64,000 bases of DNA from Flagellimonas eckloniae (GCF_001413955.1 NZ_LCTZ01000002.1:372001-436000), one strand, 5' to 3'; positions 43,617 to 53,390 are shown, counted from the stretch's first letter. Numbers and translations are program-made. Notes: a model not told the origin generated them from the letters alone.

Positions 43617-46022
43617 CTAATTTCTTAAAGGTTTGCCAGTTTTCAACATATGCTGAATCCTTTCCAGTGTTTTTCTTTCGGTACAAAGTGAAAGAAATGC
43701 TTCACGCTCAATATCTAAAAGGTATTGCTCAGAAACATAACTAGCCTCCGATAAGTCGCCACCTGCCATTACATAGGCCAATTTGTTGGCTATTTTCTTA
43801 TCGTGCTCCGAGATGTAATGTCCAGCTTCCATAGAATCTGTACCGACCAAAAACATTCCCAATGCCTGTTTTCCAAGAACCTTTACATCTTTTCTTTTGG
43901 ATGGTTGCGTATACCCAGCTTCTGCCATTAATTTGGCATGTGCTTTGGCTGTAGCAATTTGTCGGTCTTTGTTTACGACGACTACATCTTTTCCTTTTTG
44001 AAGGATTCCTAAATCGAAAGCTTCATACGCTGAGGTTGACACTTTTGCCATTCCAATAGTCAAAAAGTACTCTTGGAGTACATTTAATTCAACATCATTT
44101 TTTCTGAAAGTATCAGATGCCCGCAATGCCATTTCCTTGGAACCTCCACCACCAGGTATTACGCCAACACCAAACTCTACTAAACCAATATAAGTTTCAG
44201 CTGCCGCGACTACTTTATCTGCATGTAGCGAAAGCTCACATCCACCTCCCAGGCACATTCCATGAGGTGCAGAAATGGTTGGAATTGATGAATATCGCAT
44301 GCGCATCATGGTATCTTGGAACATTTTGATGGCCATGTTCAGCTCGTCATATTCTTGCTCAACTGCCATCATAAAAATCATTCCAATATTGGCTCCAACT
44401 GAGAAGTTTGCGGCTTGATTGCCAACAACCAATCCTTGAAAATCTTTTTCAGCAAGATCTATGGCTTTGTTGAGTCCAGCCAAGACATCACCACCTATGG
44501 TGTTCATTTTGGATTGAAATTCCACATTTAAAATTCCATCACCTAAATCCTCTACAACAACGCCACTATTTTTATAGACTTCATTGGATTTTCTAATATT
44601 ATCCAGAATGATGAATGCATCTTGTCCTGGAACTTTTTCCATCTTCTTTTTGGGGATATCATAAAAATGGGTAGCACCATCTTTGACAGAATAAAAGGTG
44701 TCAATACCGGACTCTTTCATTTCATTAACCCAAGAAGCAGCTTCTAAACCTTCAGCTTTAATAAATTCCAAGCCTTTATCCAGCCCCACTGCATCCCAAA
44801 TTTGGAATGGTCCATGTTCCCATCCAAAACCAGCTTTCATTGCATCATCAATCTTATAAAGCTCATCCGTTATTTCAGGAATACGATGCGAAACGTAGGC
44901 AAATAAGGCTCCAAAACTTTTTCTATAAAATTCTCCGGCTTTATCTTTTCCTGAAGTCAAAACTGAAAAACGGTCAACAACCTTATCAATGGTCTTGGTC
45001 AACTCTAAAGTTGCAAACTTTGCACTTTTTTTAGAGCGATAGTCCATTGAATCCAAGTCCAAAGTGAGAATTTCACTTTTACCCTTATCGTCCTTTACCT
45101 TTTTGTAAAACCCTTGTCCTGATTTGCTCCCCAACCATTTGTTTTTCATCATGGTGTTGATGAAACCTGGTAGTTTAAACAGTTCAAGGCGTTCGTCTAC
45201 TTTACAATTTTCATGAATTCCATTGGCAACATGAACCAAGGTATCCAAACCAACGACATCAACTGTACGGAAGGTTGCGGATTTTGGTCTACCGATAACC
45301 GGACCAGTTAGTTTGTCAACTTCTTCCACTGTCATGCCCAAATCCTTAACGGCATGGAATAGACTTTGAATGCTAAAAATCCCTATTCTGTTGCCAATAA
45401 AAGCAGGAGTATCTTTTGCTACTACTGAAGTCTTACCTAAAAATTGCTCTCCATATCCATTTAAAAAATCCAGTACTTCTGGTGATGTCTCAGGACCTGG
45501 AATAATTTCAAAAAGTTTTAAGTATCTGGCAGGGTTAAAAAAGTGTGTTCCGCAGAAATGCTCTTTAAAGTCACCACTTCTTCCTTCACTCATGAATTTT
45601 ATAGGAATACCGGAGGTATTGGAGGTAATTAAAGTGCCTGGTTTGCGGTATTTTTCAAGGCTTTCAAAAACCTTTTTCTTAATATCCAATCGTTCAACAA
45701 CAACCTCAATAATCCAATCTACTTCATTGACTTTAGATATATCATCTTCAAGATTTCCCGTCGTAATTCTACTGGCAAATTTTTGGTGATAAATAGGGGA
45801 GGGTTTGGACTTTAATGCTGCCGATAAGGAGTCATTGACCAATCTATTTCGGACAATCTTGTTTTCAAGGGAAAGCCCTTTGGCCTTTTCCTTATCGTTA
45901 AGTTCTCTTGGAACTATGTCCAGTAACAAGACCTCGACCCCAATATTGGCAAAGTGGCAGGCAATACCACTACCCATAATACCAGAACCAATAACGGCAA
46001 CTTTGTTGATATGCCTTTTCAT
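43617..46022 (-). CDS. 3-hydroxyacyl-CoA dehydrogenase / enoyl-CoA hydratase (FadN-like)
   Basis: An 801-residue bifunctional protein. The N-terminal NAD domain starts VAVIGSGIMGSGIACHFANIGVEVLLLD (Rossmann GxGxxG), followed by the 3-hydroxyacyl-CoA dehydrogenase C-domain (HFFNPARYLKLFEIIPG contains the catalytic His). The enoyl-CoA hydratase/crotonase domain is C-terminal (about 480-700; GNQAANFSVGANIG, APHGMCLGGGCELSLHAD). Domain order and length match the FadN type rather than E. coli FadB, where hydratase comes first. It carries out hydration and oxidation of enoyl-CoA. It lies 12 nt after the marR gene. Confidence 0.93.
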   Translation of the reverse strand: MKRHINKVAVIGSGIMGSGIACHFANIGVEVLLLDIVPRELNDKEKAKGLSLENKIVRNRLVNDSLSAALKSKPSPIYHQKFASRITTGNLEDDISKVNEVDWIIEVVVERLDIKKKVFESLEKYRKPGTLITSNTSGIPIKFMSEGRSGDFKEHFCGTHFFNPARYLKLFEIIPGPETSPEVLDFLNGYGEQFLGKTSVVAKDTPAFIGNRIGIFSIQSLFHAVKDLGMTVEEVDKLTGPVIGRPKSATFRTVDVVGLDTLVHVANGIHENCKVDERLELFKLPGFINTMMKNKWLGSKSGQGFYKKVKDDKGKSEILTLDLDSMDYRSKKSAKFATLELTKTIDKVVDRFSVLTSGKDKAGEFYRKSFGALFAYVSHRIPEITDELYKIDDAMKAGFGWEHGPFQIWDAVGLDKGLEFIKAEGLEAASWVNEMKESGIDTFYSVKDGATHFYDIPKKKMEKVPGQDAFIILDNIRKSNEVYKNSGVVVEDLGDGILNVEFQSKMNTIGGDVLAGLNKAIDLAEKDFQGLVVGNQAANFSVGANIGMIFMMAVEQEYDELNMAIKMFQDTMMRMRYSSIPTISAPHGMCLGGGCELSLHADKVVAAAETYIGLVEFGVGVIPGGGGSKEMALRASDTFRKNDVELNVLQEYFLTIGMAKVSTSAYEAFDLGILQKGKDVVVVNKDRQIATAKAHAKLMAEAGYTQPSKRKDVKVLGKQALGMFLVGTDSMEAGHYISEHDKKIANKLAYVMAGGDLSEASYVSEQYLLDIEREAFLSLCTERKTLERIQHMLKTGKPLRN

Positions 46023-46034
46023 TAAAAGTTTAAA

Positions 46035-46484
46035 TTAATTAGTAGTTGTTTTGATATATATTTTTTTCTCCAAAATAAGTTTGTTGATGACCTCAGTTGT
46101 TTTAAAAAACCCCTGGAGGTCTTCATCTGAAACATTTTCTCTTACCACCTCATTAAAACGCAATACCACATCTTTGGAGTCCTTCCTTTTTTCCAACCCT
46201 AAAGCGGTTAGATGTATAAGTACTCCTCTTCCATCTTTTGGGTTTGGTTTTCTTTGGATGTATCCTCTTTCTTCAATACTTTTTAGAATCCTTGAGAGAC
46301 TTGTAGCTTCCATTCCCATTTTTGGACCTAGTGCTGTACTTGGTGTCCCTTTTTTTGGATCAATACTTAGTAGTGTAAATCCTATGGCCATTGTTAGTCC
46401 ATAACCCTTCGCTTCTTCATTATACATTTTGATTACCGCTTGCCATGTAGCTCTGAGGGCATAATCAATTGTCAAATCTTTCAT
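46035..46484 (-). CDS. MarR-family regulator of the beta-oxidation operon
   Basis: A 149-residue winged-helix regulator. The DNA-binding core is visible as TALGPKMGMEATSLSRILKSIEERGYIQRKPNPKDGRGVLIHLTALG (recognition helix plus wing), flanked by dimerisation helices. It is first in the operon, so it probably represses its own operon and responds to an acyl-CoA or fatty acid ligand. I place the start at ATG 46484 (MKDLTIDY): upstream ATG 46502 lies next to the -7 box at 46503-46510 and would precede the transcript start. A perfect palindrome at 46514-46541 is the likely operator. Confidence 0.88.
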   Translation of the reverse strand: MKDLTIDYALRATWQAVIKMYNEEAKGYGLTMAIGFTLLSIDPKKGTPSTALGPKMGMEATSLSRILKSIEERGYIQRKPNPKDGRGVLIHLTALGLEKRKDSKDVVLRFNEVVRENVSDEDLQGFFKTTEVINKLILEKKIYIKTTTN

Positions 46485-46502
46485 ATAAGAGGTTTGGTGC
46501 AT

Positions 46503-46510
46503 CAAATATA
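46503..46510 (-). promoter_or_regulatory. Candidate -7 element of the marR-fad operon
   Basis: On the minus strand this reads TATATTTG, an exact match to TAnnTTTG, 18 nt before ATG 46484. No TTG lies at the standard -33 distance. That position is occupied by the palindrome, suggesting that RNA polymerase access is directly controlled there. Confidence 0.5.
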
Positions 46511-46513
46511 CTA

Positions 46514-46541
46514 AAATTTATTATGCATGCATAATAAATTT
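46514..46541. promoter_or_regulatory. Perfect 28-bp palindrome, probable MarR operator
   Basis: The centre is TTATGCATGCATAA (46521-46534), and symmetry extends 7 further bases on each side (AAATTTA ... TAAATTT) with no mismatch. It lies 3 nt upstream of the -7 box of the marR-fad operon and 29 nt before ATG 46484, where an autorepressor would bind. MarR proteins bind palindromes of about 16-20 bp as dimers; 28 bp of symmetry may allow more than one dimer. Confidence 0.75.
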
Positions 46542-46568
46542 GAATAAATTATACTTCTTAAAATAGAA

Positions 46569-46591
46569 AAGCCAACTCAACAAGCTGGCTT
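46569..46591 (-). terminator. Terminator of the acyl-CoA synthetase gene
   Basis: Read on the minus strand: AAGCCAGCT stem, loop TGTTG, AGTTGGCTT (one G-U pair), then TTCTATTTT. It separates the acyl-CoA synthetase gene from the marR promoter and operator, so the two units are independently transcribed. Confidence 0.75.
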
Positions 46592-46624
46592 ATTTTTTTT
46601 GCGGAAAGCTATACACATTAGGCA

Positions 46625-48394
46625 CTAGCGGCCATAGATGTTATTGTATAAATCGAGATACTTTTCTTTTATTATTTTTCTTCTCAACTTCATTGTTGGA
46701 GTCATGTGACCATCATCAATGCTCCATACATCGGGTGTAAGCCTAAATTGTTTTACCTTTTCCCATTTGGCAAAATCTTCATTGGCCAAATCCACTTCTT
46801 CCTGTATTCTGGAAATCACCTTGTCATTTAAAATAATATCTGAATTTTCACCTGGGACAATATTATGTCGTTCAGCCCATTTATATAAGAAATCAAAATT
46901 CGGTTGAATCAAGGCTGCTGGCATTTTCTCACCTTCACCTACTACCATGACCTGCTCAATGAAACGGGATTCTTTAAACTTGTTTTCAAGTAGTTGTGGC
47001 GCTACATATTTACCTCCAGAGGTCTTGAACATTTCTTTTTTACGATCTGTAATCTGTAAGAACCCGTCTGAATCAATTTCGCCTATATCCCCAGTATGAA
47101 AATAATTGTCTTTGATAACCTCGGCCGTTTTTTCTGGGTCTTTGTAATAACCCATCATTACATTGGGACCTTTACACAAAATTTCTCCATCCTCAGCAAT
47201 CTTTACTTCAACACCATCCATCATCCTACCTACTTTGCCGATTTTCCAACCTTTGTTATCCAGTTCCGTTACAGAAATACCTGGAGAAGTTTCGGTAAGG
47301 CCGTAGCATTCCATTATGGGCATTCCAGCGGCTCCAAAAATATGGCCAAGCCTTGGTTGTAGAGCAGCACTACCAGAGGCCATAAACTTTAAGTTACCAC
47401 CAAGACCTTCTTTCCATTTACTAAAAATTAGCTTACGTGCCAGGGCCAATTTCTTTTCATATAGCCATCCATTCTTTCCATACGGTTCAAATTTGAACCC
47501 AAGTTCAACCGCCCAAAAGAAAAGTTTCTTTTTCACACCAGTAAGCGCAGCTCCCTTTGCAATGATTGCATCATACACTTTTTCCGCCAATCTCGGTACA
47601 ACGGTCATGAAAGCAGGCTTTACTTCTTTAACATTATCACTTATTTTATCCAACCCTTCTGCAAAATGAATTTCTAGGCAGAGGTATTGTGCGACATAGG
47701 AAAAGGTACGCTCAAAAATATGGCAGATAGGAAGAAAACTTAAAATCTTTTCTCCGGGTTCTAGTGGTAGTCTTGTTTGCGCGGAAAGGGTATTTGAGAC
47801 TATGTTGTTGTGTGAGAGCATTACACCTTTGGGTCTTCCTGTAGTACCAGAAGTATAAATCAATGTTGCTAAATCTTCAGGTTGAACGTTTTCCTTTCTT
47901 TTTTCTACATCATCTTGGTTTGAAGCATCCTTCCCCTTTTCTAAAACCGCCGACCAATTGGTACAGTTGGAAAGTTCATCAAAAGAATATATGTCTTTCA
48001 GCTTTTTTAACTTTCCACTAATGGAGAGCACCTTATCCAACACTTCTTGACACGAAACAAAACAATATTTAGCTTCGGAATGGTTTAAAATGTACTCGTA
48101 GTCATTTTCAGAAATAGTGGGATAAATAGGTACGTTTTGGGCCCCTACTTGAAGAATGCCAATATCACAGATATTCCATTCAGTTCTATTGGTCATTGAA
48201 ATGACGGCTATCTTATCATTTGGTTTGACCCCTAATCGTAAAAGACCACGACTCAGGGCATTGGACTTGTCCACATATTCTTTTGAGGAAGTGCCAACCC
48301 ATTTGCCATTGTACTTGGTAACCAATGCGTTTTCTAGAGGGAATTTTTCCAATTGATACTTTGGGATATCAAATAATCTGGTAACTTTTTGCAT
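46625..48394 (-). CDS. Long-chain fatty acid-CoA ligase (AMP-forming)
   Basis: A 589-residue AMP-binding enzyme. The ATP-binding P-loop is LIYTSGTTGRPKGVMLSHNN (about 180-199), followed by ECYGLTETSPG, the adenylation motif FHTGDIGEIDSDGFLQITDRKKEMFKTSGGKYVAP, and a C-terminal Lys in MKLRRKIIKEKY. It activates fatty acids to acyl-CoA, feeding the operon immediately downstream. The length and sequence style resemble the FadD15/long-chain group. It has its own terminator. Confidence 0.93.
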   Translation of the reverse strand: MQKVTRLFDIPKYQLEKFPLENALVTKYNGKWVGTSSKEYVDKSNALSRGLLRLGVKPNDKIAVISMTNRTEWNICDIGILQVGAQNVPIYPTISENDYEYILNHSEAKYCFVSCQEVLDKVLSISGKLKKLKDIYSFDELSNCTNWSAVLEKGKDASNQDDVEKRKENVQPEDLATLIYTSGTTGRPKGVMLSHNNIVSNTLSAQTRLPLEPGEKILSFLPICHIFERTFSYVAQYLCLEIHFAEGLDKISDNVKEVKPAFMTVVPRLAEKVYDAIIAKGAALTGVKKKLFFWAVELGFKFEPYGKNGWLYEKKLALARKLIFSKWKEGLGGNLKFMASGSAALQPRLGHIFGAAGMPIMECYGLTETSPGISVTELDNKGWKIGKVGRMMDGVEVKIAEDGEILCKGPNVMMGYYKDPEKTAEVIKDNYFHTGDIGEIDSDGFLQITDRKKEMFKTSGGKYVAPQLLENKFKESRFIEQVMVVGEGEKMPAALIQPNFDFLYKWAERHNIVPGENSDIILNDKVISRIQEEVDLANEDFAKWEKVKQFRLTPDVWSIDDGHMTPTMKLRRKIIKEKYLDLYNNIYGR

Positions 48395-48485
48395 AGTAAG
48401 TTTCTGTAAAGTAATTGCAAAATAAGGAAAGGAAGCGGGATTTTAAAATGGGTTATTTAAAAAACACCTTAAATGATCGATAATC

Positions 48486-48941
48486 TTATAGAAAATGTAA
48501 TTTCATTCCCTCATGAGAAGCTTTAAAACCAAGCTTAATATAAAAATCAAAAGCTTCTGGGCGTTTTTTATCCGTTGTGAGTTGAAGAACATGAGCACCT
48601 TTTTCTTTTGCCCGAGTGATTGCCCATTCAAAAAGTTTTTTTCCAATACCCTTTCCACGATACGATTCATGGATGCGCACTGCTTCAATCTGGGCTCTAA
48701 TACCGCCTTGATAGGTTAAATACTGAATAAAGCTTAGTTGTAATGTTCCAATAACTTCTCCTGACTCATTTTCAATTACTACCAGTTCTTGATTAGGGTC
48801 ATTGTCTATATTTTCAAAAGCTCTACAATATTTTTCGGGTAGTGGCAATTTATAATCCTCACGAAGTTTGCCCAATTTATCATTGGCTAGCATCTCCACA
48901 ATGAATTGAACATCTTCTTTTTTAGCTTTTCGGATTTTCAT
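48486..48941 (-). CDS. GNAT-family N-acetyltransferase
   Basis: A 151-residue acetyltransferase. Visible GNAT blocks are the KIRKAKKEDVQFIVEM opening, the beta4 strand ELVVIENESGEVIGTLQLSF, and the acetyl-CoA loop AVRIHESYRGKGIGKKLFEWAI (R-G-x-G-I-G), then VLQLTTDKKRPEAFDFYIKLGFKASHEGMKLHF. The substrate is unknown. I start it at ATG 48941, which overlaps the upstream stop by ATGA; the longer frame from TTG 49004 lies within the neighbouring gene. It looks co-transcribed with the preceding exported protein and purL. Confidence 0.9.
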   Translation of the reverse strand: MKIRKAKKEDVQFIVEMLANDKLGKLREDYKLPLPEKYCRAFENIDNDPNQELVVIENESGEVIGTLQLSFIQYLTYQGGIRAQIEAVRIHESYRGKGIGKKLFEWAITRAKEKGAHVLQLTTDKKRPEAFDFYIKLGFKASHEGMKLHFL

Positions 48942-49678
48942 TTTCTCTGAATGGGATTCAATTGAAGGTATTTCCCTTGATAACTTGCGTAATGTTGATT
49001 CCAAGCTTTGTCATCCACCATTTTTTTATCCAAGTTATTGGTTAGACAAGAGTTACTAACCCAATAACGCCCATCAGGATGAATGGCTAGAAAAAAACCA
49101 TAATTGCTGTTGAATGAACTAAACATCTTTTTGATAAGGGAAAGTGGGTCTTTGTGCCATTGCGTCCCATCAAATTCATCATTAGAATTCTGATTGTGGG
49201 AATAGAAATTGTAAGTAACCAATTTTTTGTTTTTTCTTTTCACCCATGATTTACTATTTCTAATGAATTGTTCATAATCGTTGGAGTAGGATGTATGCCC
49301 GTTTTTGAGGGGTATTTTTTGTTTTCGACCCTTTAAAACCTCTTTTGAATATAAGGTGTCCGTATAACGAATAAAGATAGTTTTAGTGGTGTCAACACCA
49401 TTGCGTTGTGCTAGGATTTGAAACAGCTGCGTTCGCTTTTTCTCTTCTAATACTCCCAAAAGCTCCTTCAACTGTAGCCGATAAATTAGGGTGTCTTTAT
49501 TCCCTAATATCTCAGTTATATAAATATCTGAGTCTAGTTTTCTTTGATATGTTGTTTCACTGATTTTGATATTGTTTTCGTCCAGATACCACTTTTCCAA
49601 ATGTTGGGCTAATGAATAGTTCTGAAATAGAAAACAAATGGAAAATGTTAGAATACGAAAAGTCAATTTTAAACTCAT
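48938..49678 (-). CDS. Exported protein of unknown function between purL and a GNAT gene
   Basis: A 246-residue protein with signal peptide (about 1-24, ending YSLAQ). The body is rich in Lys, Asn and Tyr, with no recognised motif; the C-terminal part includes FNSNYGFFLAIHPDGRYWVSNSCL. It starts 5 nt after the purL stop and overlaps the GNAT gene by 4 nt, so the three genes seem to form one transcript. There is no obvious link to purine synthesis; it may simply ride behind a housekeeping promoter. Confidence 0.72.
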   Translation of the reverse strand: MSLKLTFRILTFSICFLFQNYSLAQHLEKWYLDENNIKISETTYQRKLDSDIYITEILGNKDTLIYRLQLKELLGVLEEKKRTQLFQILAQRNGVDTTKTIFIRYTDTLYSKEVLKGRKQKIPLKNGHTSYSNDYEQFIRNSKSWVKRKNKKLVTYNFYSHNQNSNDEFDGTQWHKDPLSLIKKMFSSFNSNYGFFLAIHPDGRYWVSNSCLTNNLDKKMVDDKAWNQHYASYQGKYLQLNPIQRK

Positions 49679-49683
49679 TACAA

Positions 49684-52600
49684 TTATTTTTCAATCCACT
49701 TTCTTGCATTCACAAAAGCTTCCAACCATGGGGAAACTTTGTCATTTTGCTTATCCTTTGGATAATATGCCCAGTTCCAAGGAAAGATAGAACGTTCAAT
49801 ATGGGGCATGGTCACCAAGTGGCGTCCTGTCTTATCACAGAGCATTGCTGTATTGAAATCACTGCCGTTTGGATTAGCAGGATAACTTTCATATCCATAT
49901 TTTGCAACAATATCATACTGGTTCTCCGTGTGAGGTAAACTGAACTTACCTTCGCCATGTGATATCCAAACCCCTAAAGTAGTTCCTTCCAAAGAGGATA
50001 ACATGACGGAATTGTTTTTCTGAACCTTTACTGAAGTAAAATTACTCTCATGTTTACCAGAATCATTATAAGTCAGCCTACCATGGGTTTTATGGTCTGG
50101 ATTTATCAAATCCAATTCCATAAACAACTGGCAACCATTACAGATTCCAATAGAAAGTGTATCAGGTCTGGCAAAAAAATCATTGATGACCTTATTTGCA
50201 CGTTCATTGTATTTAATAGCTCCCGCCCAGCCTTTAGCGCTTCCTAGTACATCAGAATTGGAGAAACCACCCACGGCGCCCAAAAACTGAATATCTTCTA
50301 AAGTTTCACGCCCAGAAATAAGATCGGTCATATGAACATCCTTTACATCAAAACCTGCCAAATACATGGCATTTGCCATTTCACGTTCAGAATTACTTCC
50401 TTTTTCCCTCAGAATAGCAGCTTTCGGTCTATTGTTTTCTGGTTGCGATCGAGACGGTAATGAGCCCTCAAAATTTTGTGGAAAACTATAGTTTAATGAT
50501 TGATTTTTATAGTTATCGTATCGGTCTTTGGCCAAACCTTGTGCAGTCTGTTTATCATCCAACAAGTACGATGTCTTAAACCAGGTATCTCGAAGTGAAG
50601 CAACATTCAGCCCAATTTCAATACCTTGGTTTTTTAGCTTTAGTTGCCCTTCCGAGATTACTTTTCCAATACTATGGATTTCAACTCCAGATTGTTGTAT
50701 GATTTTAGCGGCGTTTTCATCTTTTGTTTGAATTACCAAACCAATATTTTCAGCAAACAATACTTTGATGGTGTCCACTTCCATTAAAGGGGTTAAATCC
50801 AATTCTGCCCCTAAATCAGTGTCAGCAAAGCACATTTCCAGTAGGGTAGTTATCAGCCCTCCCGAACCAATATCGTGACCCGCCACAATATTTCCTGTCG
50901 AAATTAGCTGTTGTATTGTATCAAAAGCTGTTTTAAAATGGTTTGCATCTTTAATTGTTGGAGCGCTGTCACCTACGGTATTGGTTATTTGCCCAAAAGA
51001 AGATCCTCCTAATTTGAAATTGTCTTTGGATAGATTGATATAATAAATGTCCCCACCATCTTTTTGAAATACAGGTTCAATTATTTTGGTGATGTCGTTG
51101 CAATTTCCGGCAGCCGAAATTACCACAGTTCCTGGCGCAATTACCTCTTCATTTTTGTATTTCTGTTTCATGGAAAGCGAATCCTTTCCTGTGGGAACAT
51201 TGATTCCCAAATCAATCGAAAATTCAGAAATAGCTTTTACCGCTTCGTACAAACGCGCATCCTCTCCAGGATTACGGCAAGGCCACATCCAATTGGCTGA
51301 AAGTGAAACAGATTCCAATCCGTCCTTTAAGGGTGACCAAACCAGATTGGTCAAAGCTTCGCCAATGCTATTTCTGCTGCCTGCAACGGGATCAATAAGT
51401 CCGGAAATAGGGGAATGTCCAATGCTCGTGGCTATCCCTTCTTTGCCCTTAAAATCAAGAGCCATAACCCCACAATTGTTTAGTGGGAGTTGTAATGGCC
51501 CAACACATTGTTGTTTTGCCACTCGGCCACCTACACAGCGGTCCACTTTATTCGTTAACCAGTCTTTGCAGGCCACTGCCTCTAGTTGTAAGACTTGTTC
51601 TAGATAATCATGAAAATATTCTAATGAATATTCTGGATTTTTATATTGCGTGTCGATTTTGGAATCTTCCATAATGGTTTTAGGTGAACTTCCGAACATA
51701 TCGGAAAGCTCTAAATCCATTGGTTTGTCACCTTTGGAAGATGATTTAAAGGTAAAGCGATGGTCGCCGGTTACCTTTCCAACTTCATACATTGGCGAGC
51801 GCTCGCGATTCGCAATTCGATGCAATAATGCGGTATCCTTTTCGCCAATCACCAGTCCCATACGCTCTTGGCTTTCATTGCCAATGATTTCTTTGGCAGA
51901 TAGGGTAGGATCTCCAACAGGAAGTTTATCCAAATCAATATGTCCTCCTGTTTCTTCTACTAATTCTGAAAGACAATTTAAATGCCCTCCTGCACCATGA
52001 TCATGAATGGAAACAATTGCATTATCTCGGCTTTCCACCATTCCGCGGATTGCGTTGGCAGCTCTTTTCTGCATTTCAGGATTGGAACGTTGAACGGCGT
52101 TCAGTTCTATAGCAGATTCAAATTCTCCCGTATCTGCGCTGGAAACGGCAGCGCCACCCATACCAATGCGATAATTGTCACCACCCAGAATGACGATTTT
52201 GTCACCTTTTTTGGGTTCGTCCTTCAGGGCTTGATCTATTTTGCCATAACCAATACCGCCTGCCTGCATAATGACTTTATCAAAACCGAGCTTCCGGCCA
52301 TGCTCTTCATGTTCAAAGGTCAGCACGGAGCCCGCAATAAGTGGTTGGCCAAATTTGTTGCCAAAATCTGATGCTCCATTTGAGGCTTTGATTAGGATAT
52401 CCATTGGCGTTTGATATAACCAAGGGCGTGCGGCCATTGCTTTTTCCCATTGTCGATTTTCCTCTAATCTGGAATAGGCGGTCATGTACACCGCGGTGCC
52501 CGCCAAGGGTAAAGAACCCTTTCCACCGGCAAGGCGATCCCGAATTTCGCCTCCTGAACCTGTAGCAGCTCCATTGAATGGTTCTACAGTTGTAGGAAAA

Positions 52601-53349
52601 TTGTGCGTCTCCGCCTTTAAGGAAAGTACGGAATCAAACACTGTTTCTTCGTAAAAATCTGGTTTGTCAGCACTTTTTGGGGCGAACTGCACCACTTTTG
52701 GTCCTTTTACAAAGGCCACATTGTCTTTATAGGCCGAAACAATTCCATTGGGATTGGCCTCAGAAGTTTTTTTGATGAGTTTGAAAAGTGATGTTGGCAT
52801 TTCTTGTCCATCAATTACAAAAGTGCCATTAAATATTTTATGCCGACAATGCTCCGAATTTACTTGACTAAAACCAAAGACTTCAGAATCTGTTAGTTTT
52901 CGACCTAATTTCCCCGATAGTTTTTCAAGGTATTCCACTTCATCATTGCTCAGCGCCAGACCTTCTTTTTTGTTGTATGAAGTGATATCATCAATTTCCA
53001 AAATTGTTTCAGGAATTACATCAATGGTGTAAATACTCTGGTCCAAACCTGAATATTTTTGAAACAACATTGGATCAAAAGAGACAAAATCTTTGTCAAC
53101 GGCTTTAAACTCCTCAATTCTCAAAATCCCTTCAATACCCATATTTTGGGTAATCTCGGTAGCATTTGTGCTCCATGGAGTAATCATTGCTGCACGCGGA
53201 CCAACAAAAAAGGCGTCGAGTGACGCCGTATTTATTTTTGGTTGGTTGCCAAATAACCATGTTAATTTTTCTGTGTCTTTTGGTGTGATTTCTTGAGTAG
53301 TCTGGACGGCAAATATTTTAGTTGCCTCGTCCCCAAAGAAATGAATCAT
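49684..53349 (-). CDS. purL: Phosphoribosylformylglycinamidine synthase
   Basis: A 1221-residue large-type PurL (FGAM synthase), which converts FGAR to FGAM with ATP and glutamine in purine synthesis. The N-terminal substrate adaptor domain is at about 1-160 (FFVGPRAAMITPWSTNATEI), two FGAM-synthase core halves follow (SVLSLKAETHNFPTTVEPFNGAATGSGGEIRD; NNCGVMALDFKGKEGIATSIG), and a C-terminal glutaminase has Cys1070 in GICNGCQ, the SHGEG segment and the closing MPHIERS with His and Glu of the triad. The length is that of the proteobacterial-type fused enzyme. The glutaminase triad is intact. Confidence 0.96.
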   Translation of the reverse strand: MIHFFGDEATKIFAVQTTQEITPKDTEKLTWLFGNQPKINTASLDAFFVGPRAAMITPWSTNATEITQNMGIEGILRIEEFKAVDKDFVSFDPMLFQKYSGLDQSIYTIDVIPETILEIDDITSYNKKEGLALSNDEVEYLEKLSGKLGRKLTDSEVFGFSQVNSEHCRHKIFNGTFVIDGQEMPTSLFKLIKKTSEANPNGIVSAYKDNVAFVKGPKVVQFAPKSADKPDFYEETVFDSVLSLKAETHNFPTTVEPFNGAATGSGGEIRDRLAGGKGSLPLAGTAVYMTAYSRLEENRQWEKAMAARPWLYQTPMDILIKASNGASDFGNKFGQPLIAGSVLTFEHEEHGRKLGFDKVIMQAGGIGYGKIDQALKDEPKKGDKIVILGGDNYRIGMGGAAVSSADTGEFESAIELNAVQRSNPEMQKRAANAIRGMVESRDNAIVSIHDHGAGGHLNCLSELVEETGGHIDLDKLPVGDPTLSAKEIIGNESQERMGLVIGEKDTALLHRIANRERSPMYEVGKVTGDHRFTFKSSSKGDKPMDLELSDMFGSSPKTIMEDSKIDTQYKNPEYSLEYFHDYLEQVLQLEAVACKDWLTNKVDRCVGGRVAKQQCVGPLQLPLNNCGVMALDFKGKEGIATSIGHSPISGLIDPVAGSRNSIGEALTNLVWSPLKDGLESVSLSANWMWPCRNPGEDARLYEAVKAISEFSIDLGINVPTGKDSLSMKQKYKNEEVIAPGTVVISAAGNCNDITKIIEPVFQKDGGDIYYINLSKDNFKLGGSSFGQITNTVGDSAPTIKDANHFKTAFDTIQQLISTGNIVAGHDIGSGGLITTLLEMCFADTDLGAELDLTPLMEVDTIKVLFAENIGLVIQTKDENAAKIIQQSGVEIHSIGKVISEGQLKLKNQGIEIGLNVASLRDTWFKTSYLLDDKQTAQGLAKDRYDNYKNQSLNYSFPQNFEGSLPSRSQPENNRPKAAILREKGSNSEREMANAMYLAGFDVKDVHMTDLISGRETLEDIQFLGAVGGFSNSDVLGSAKGWAGAIKYNERANKVINDFFARPDTLSIGICNGCQLFMELDLINPDHKTHGRLTYNDSGKHESNFTSVKVQKNNSVMLSSLEGTTLGVWISHGEGKFSLPHTENQYDIVAKYGYESYPANPNGSDFNTAMLCDKTGRHLVTMPHIERSIFPWNWAYYPKDKQNDKVSPWLEAFVNARKWIEK

Positions 53350-53382
53350 ATCAGCCTAGTTCTTGAACGGATTAAGAAAGTA

Positions 53383-53390
53383 CAAATTTA
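53383..53390 (-). promoter_or_regulatory. Candidate -7 element upstream of purL
   Basis: Minus-strand TAAATTTG matches TAnnTTTG exactly, 33 nt upstream of the purL ATG. No TTG was found at the expected -33 distance, so this is only partial support. Confidence 0.35.

Noticed and set aside
51086..51607. 173-codon plus-strand ORF inside purL
   Set aside because: Antisense to the purL catalytic core; a shadow of codon usage on the real strand.
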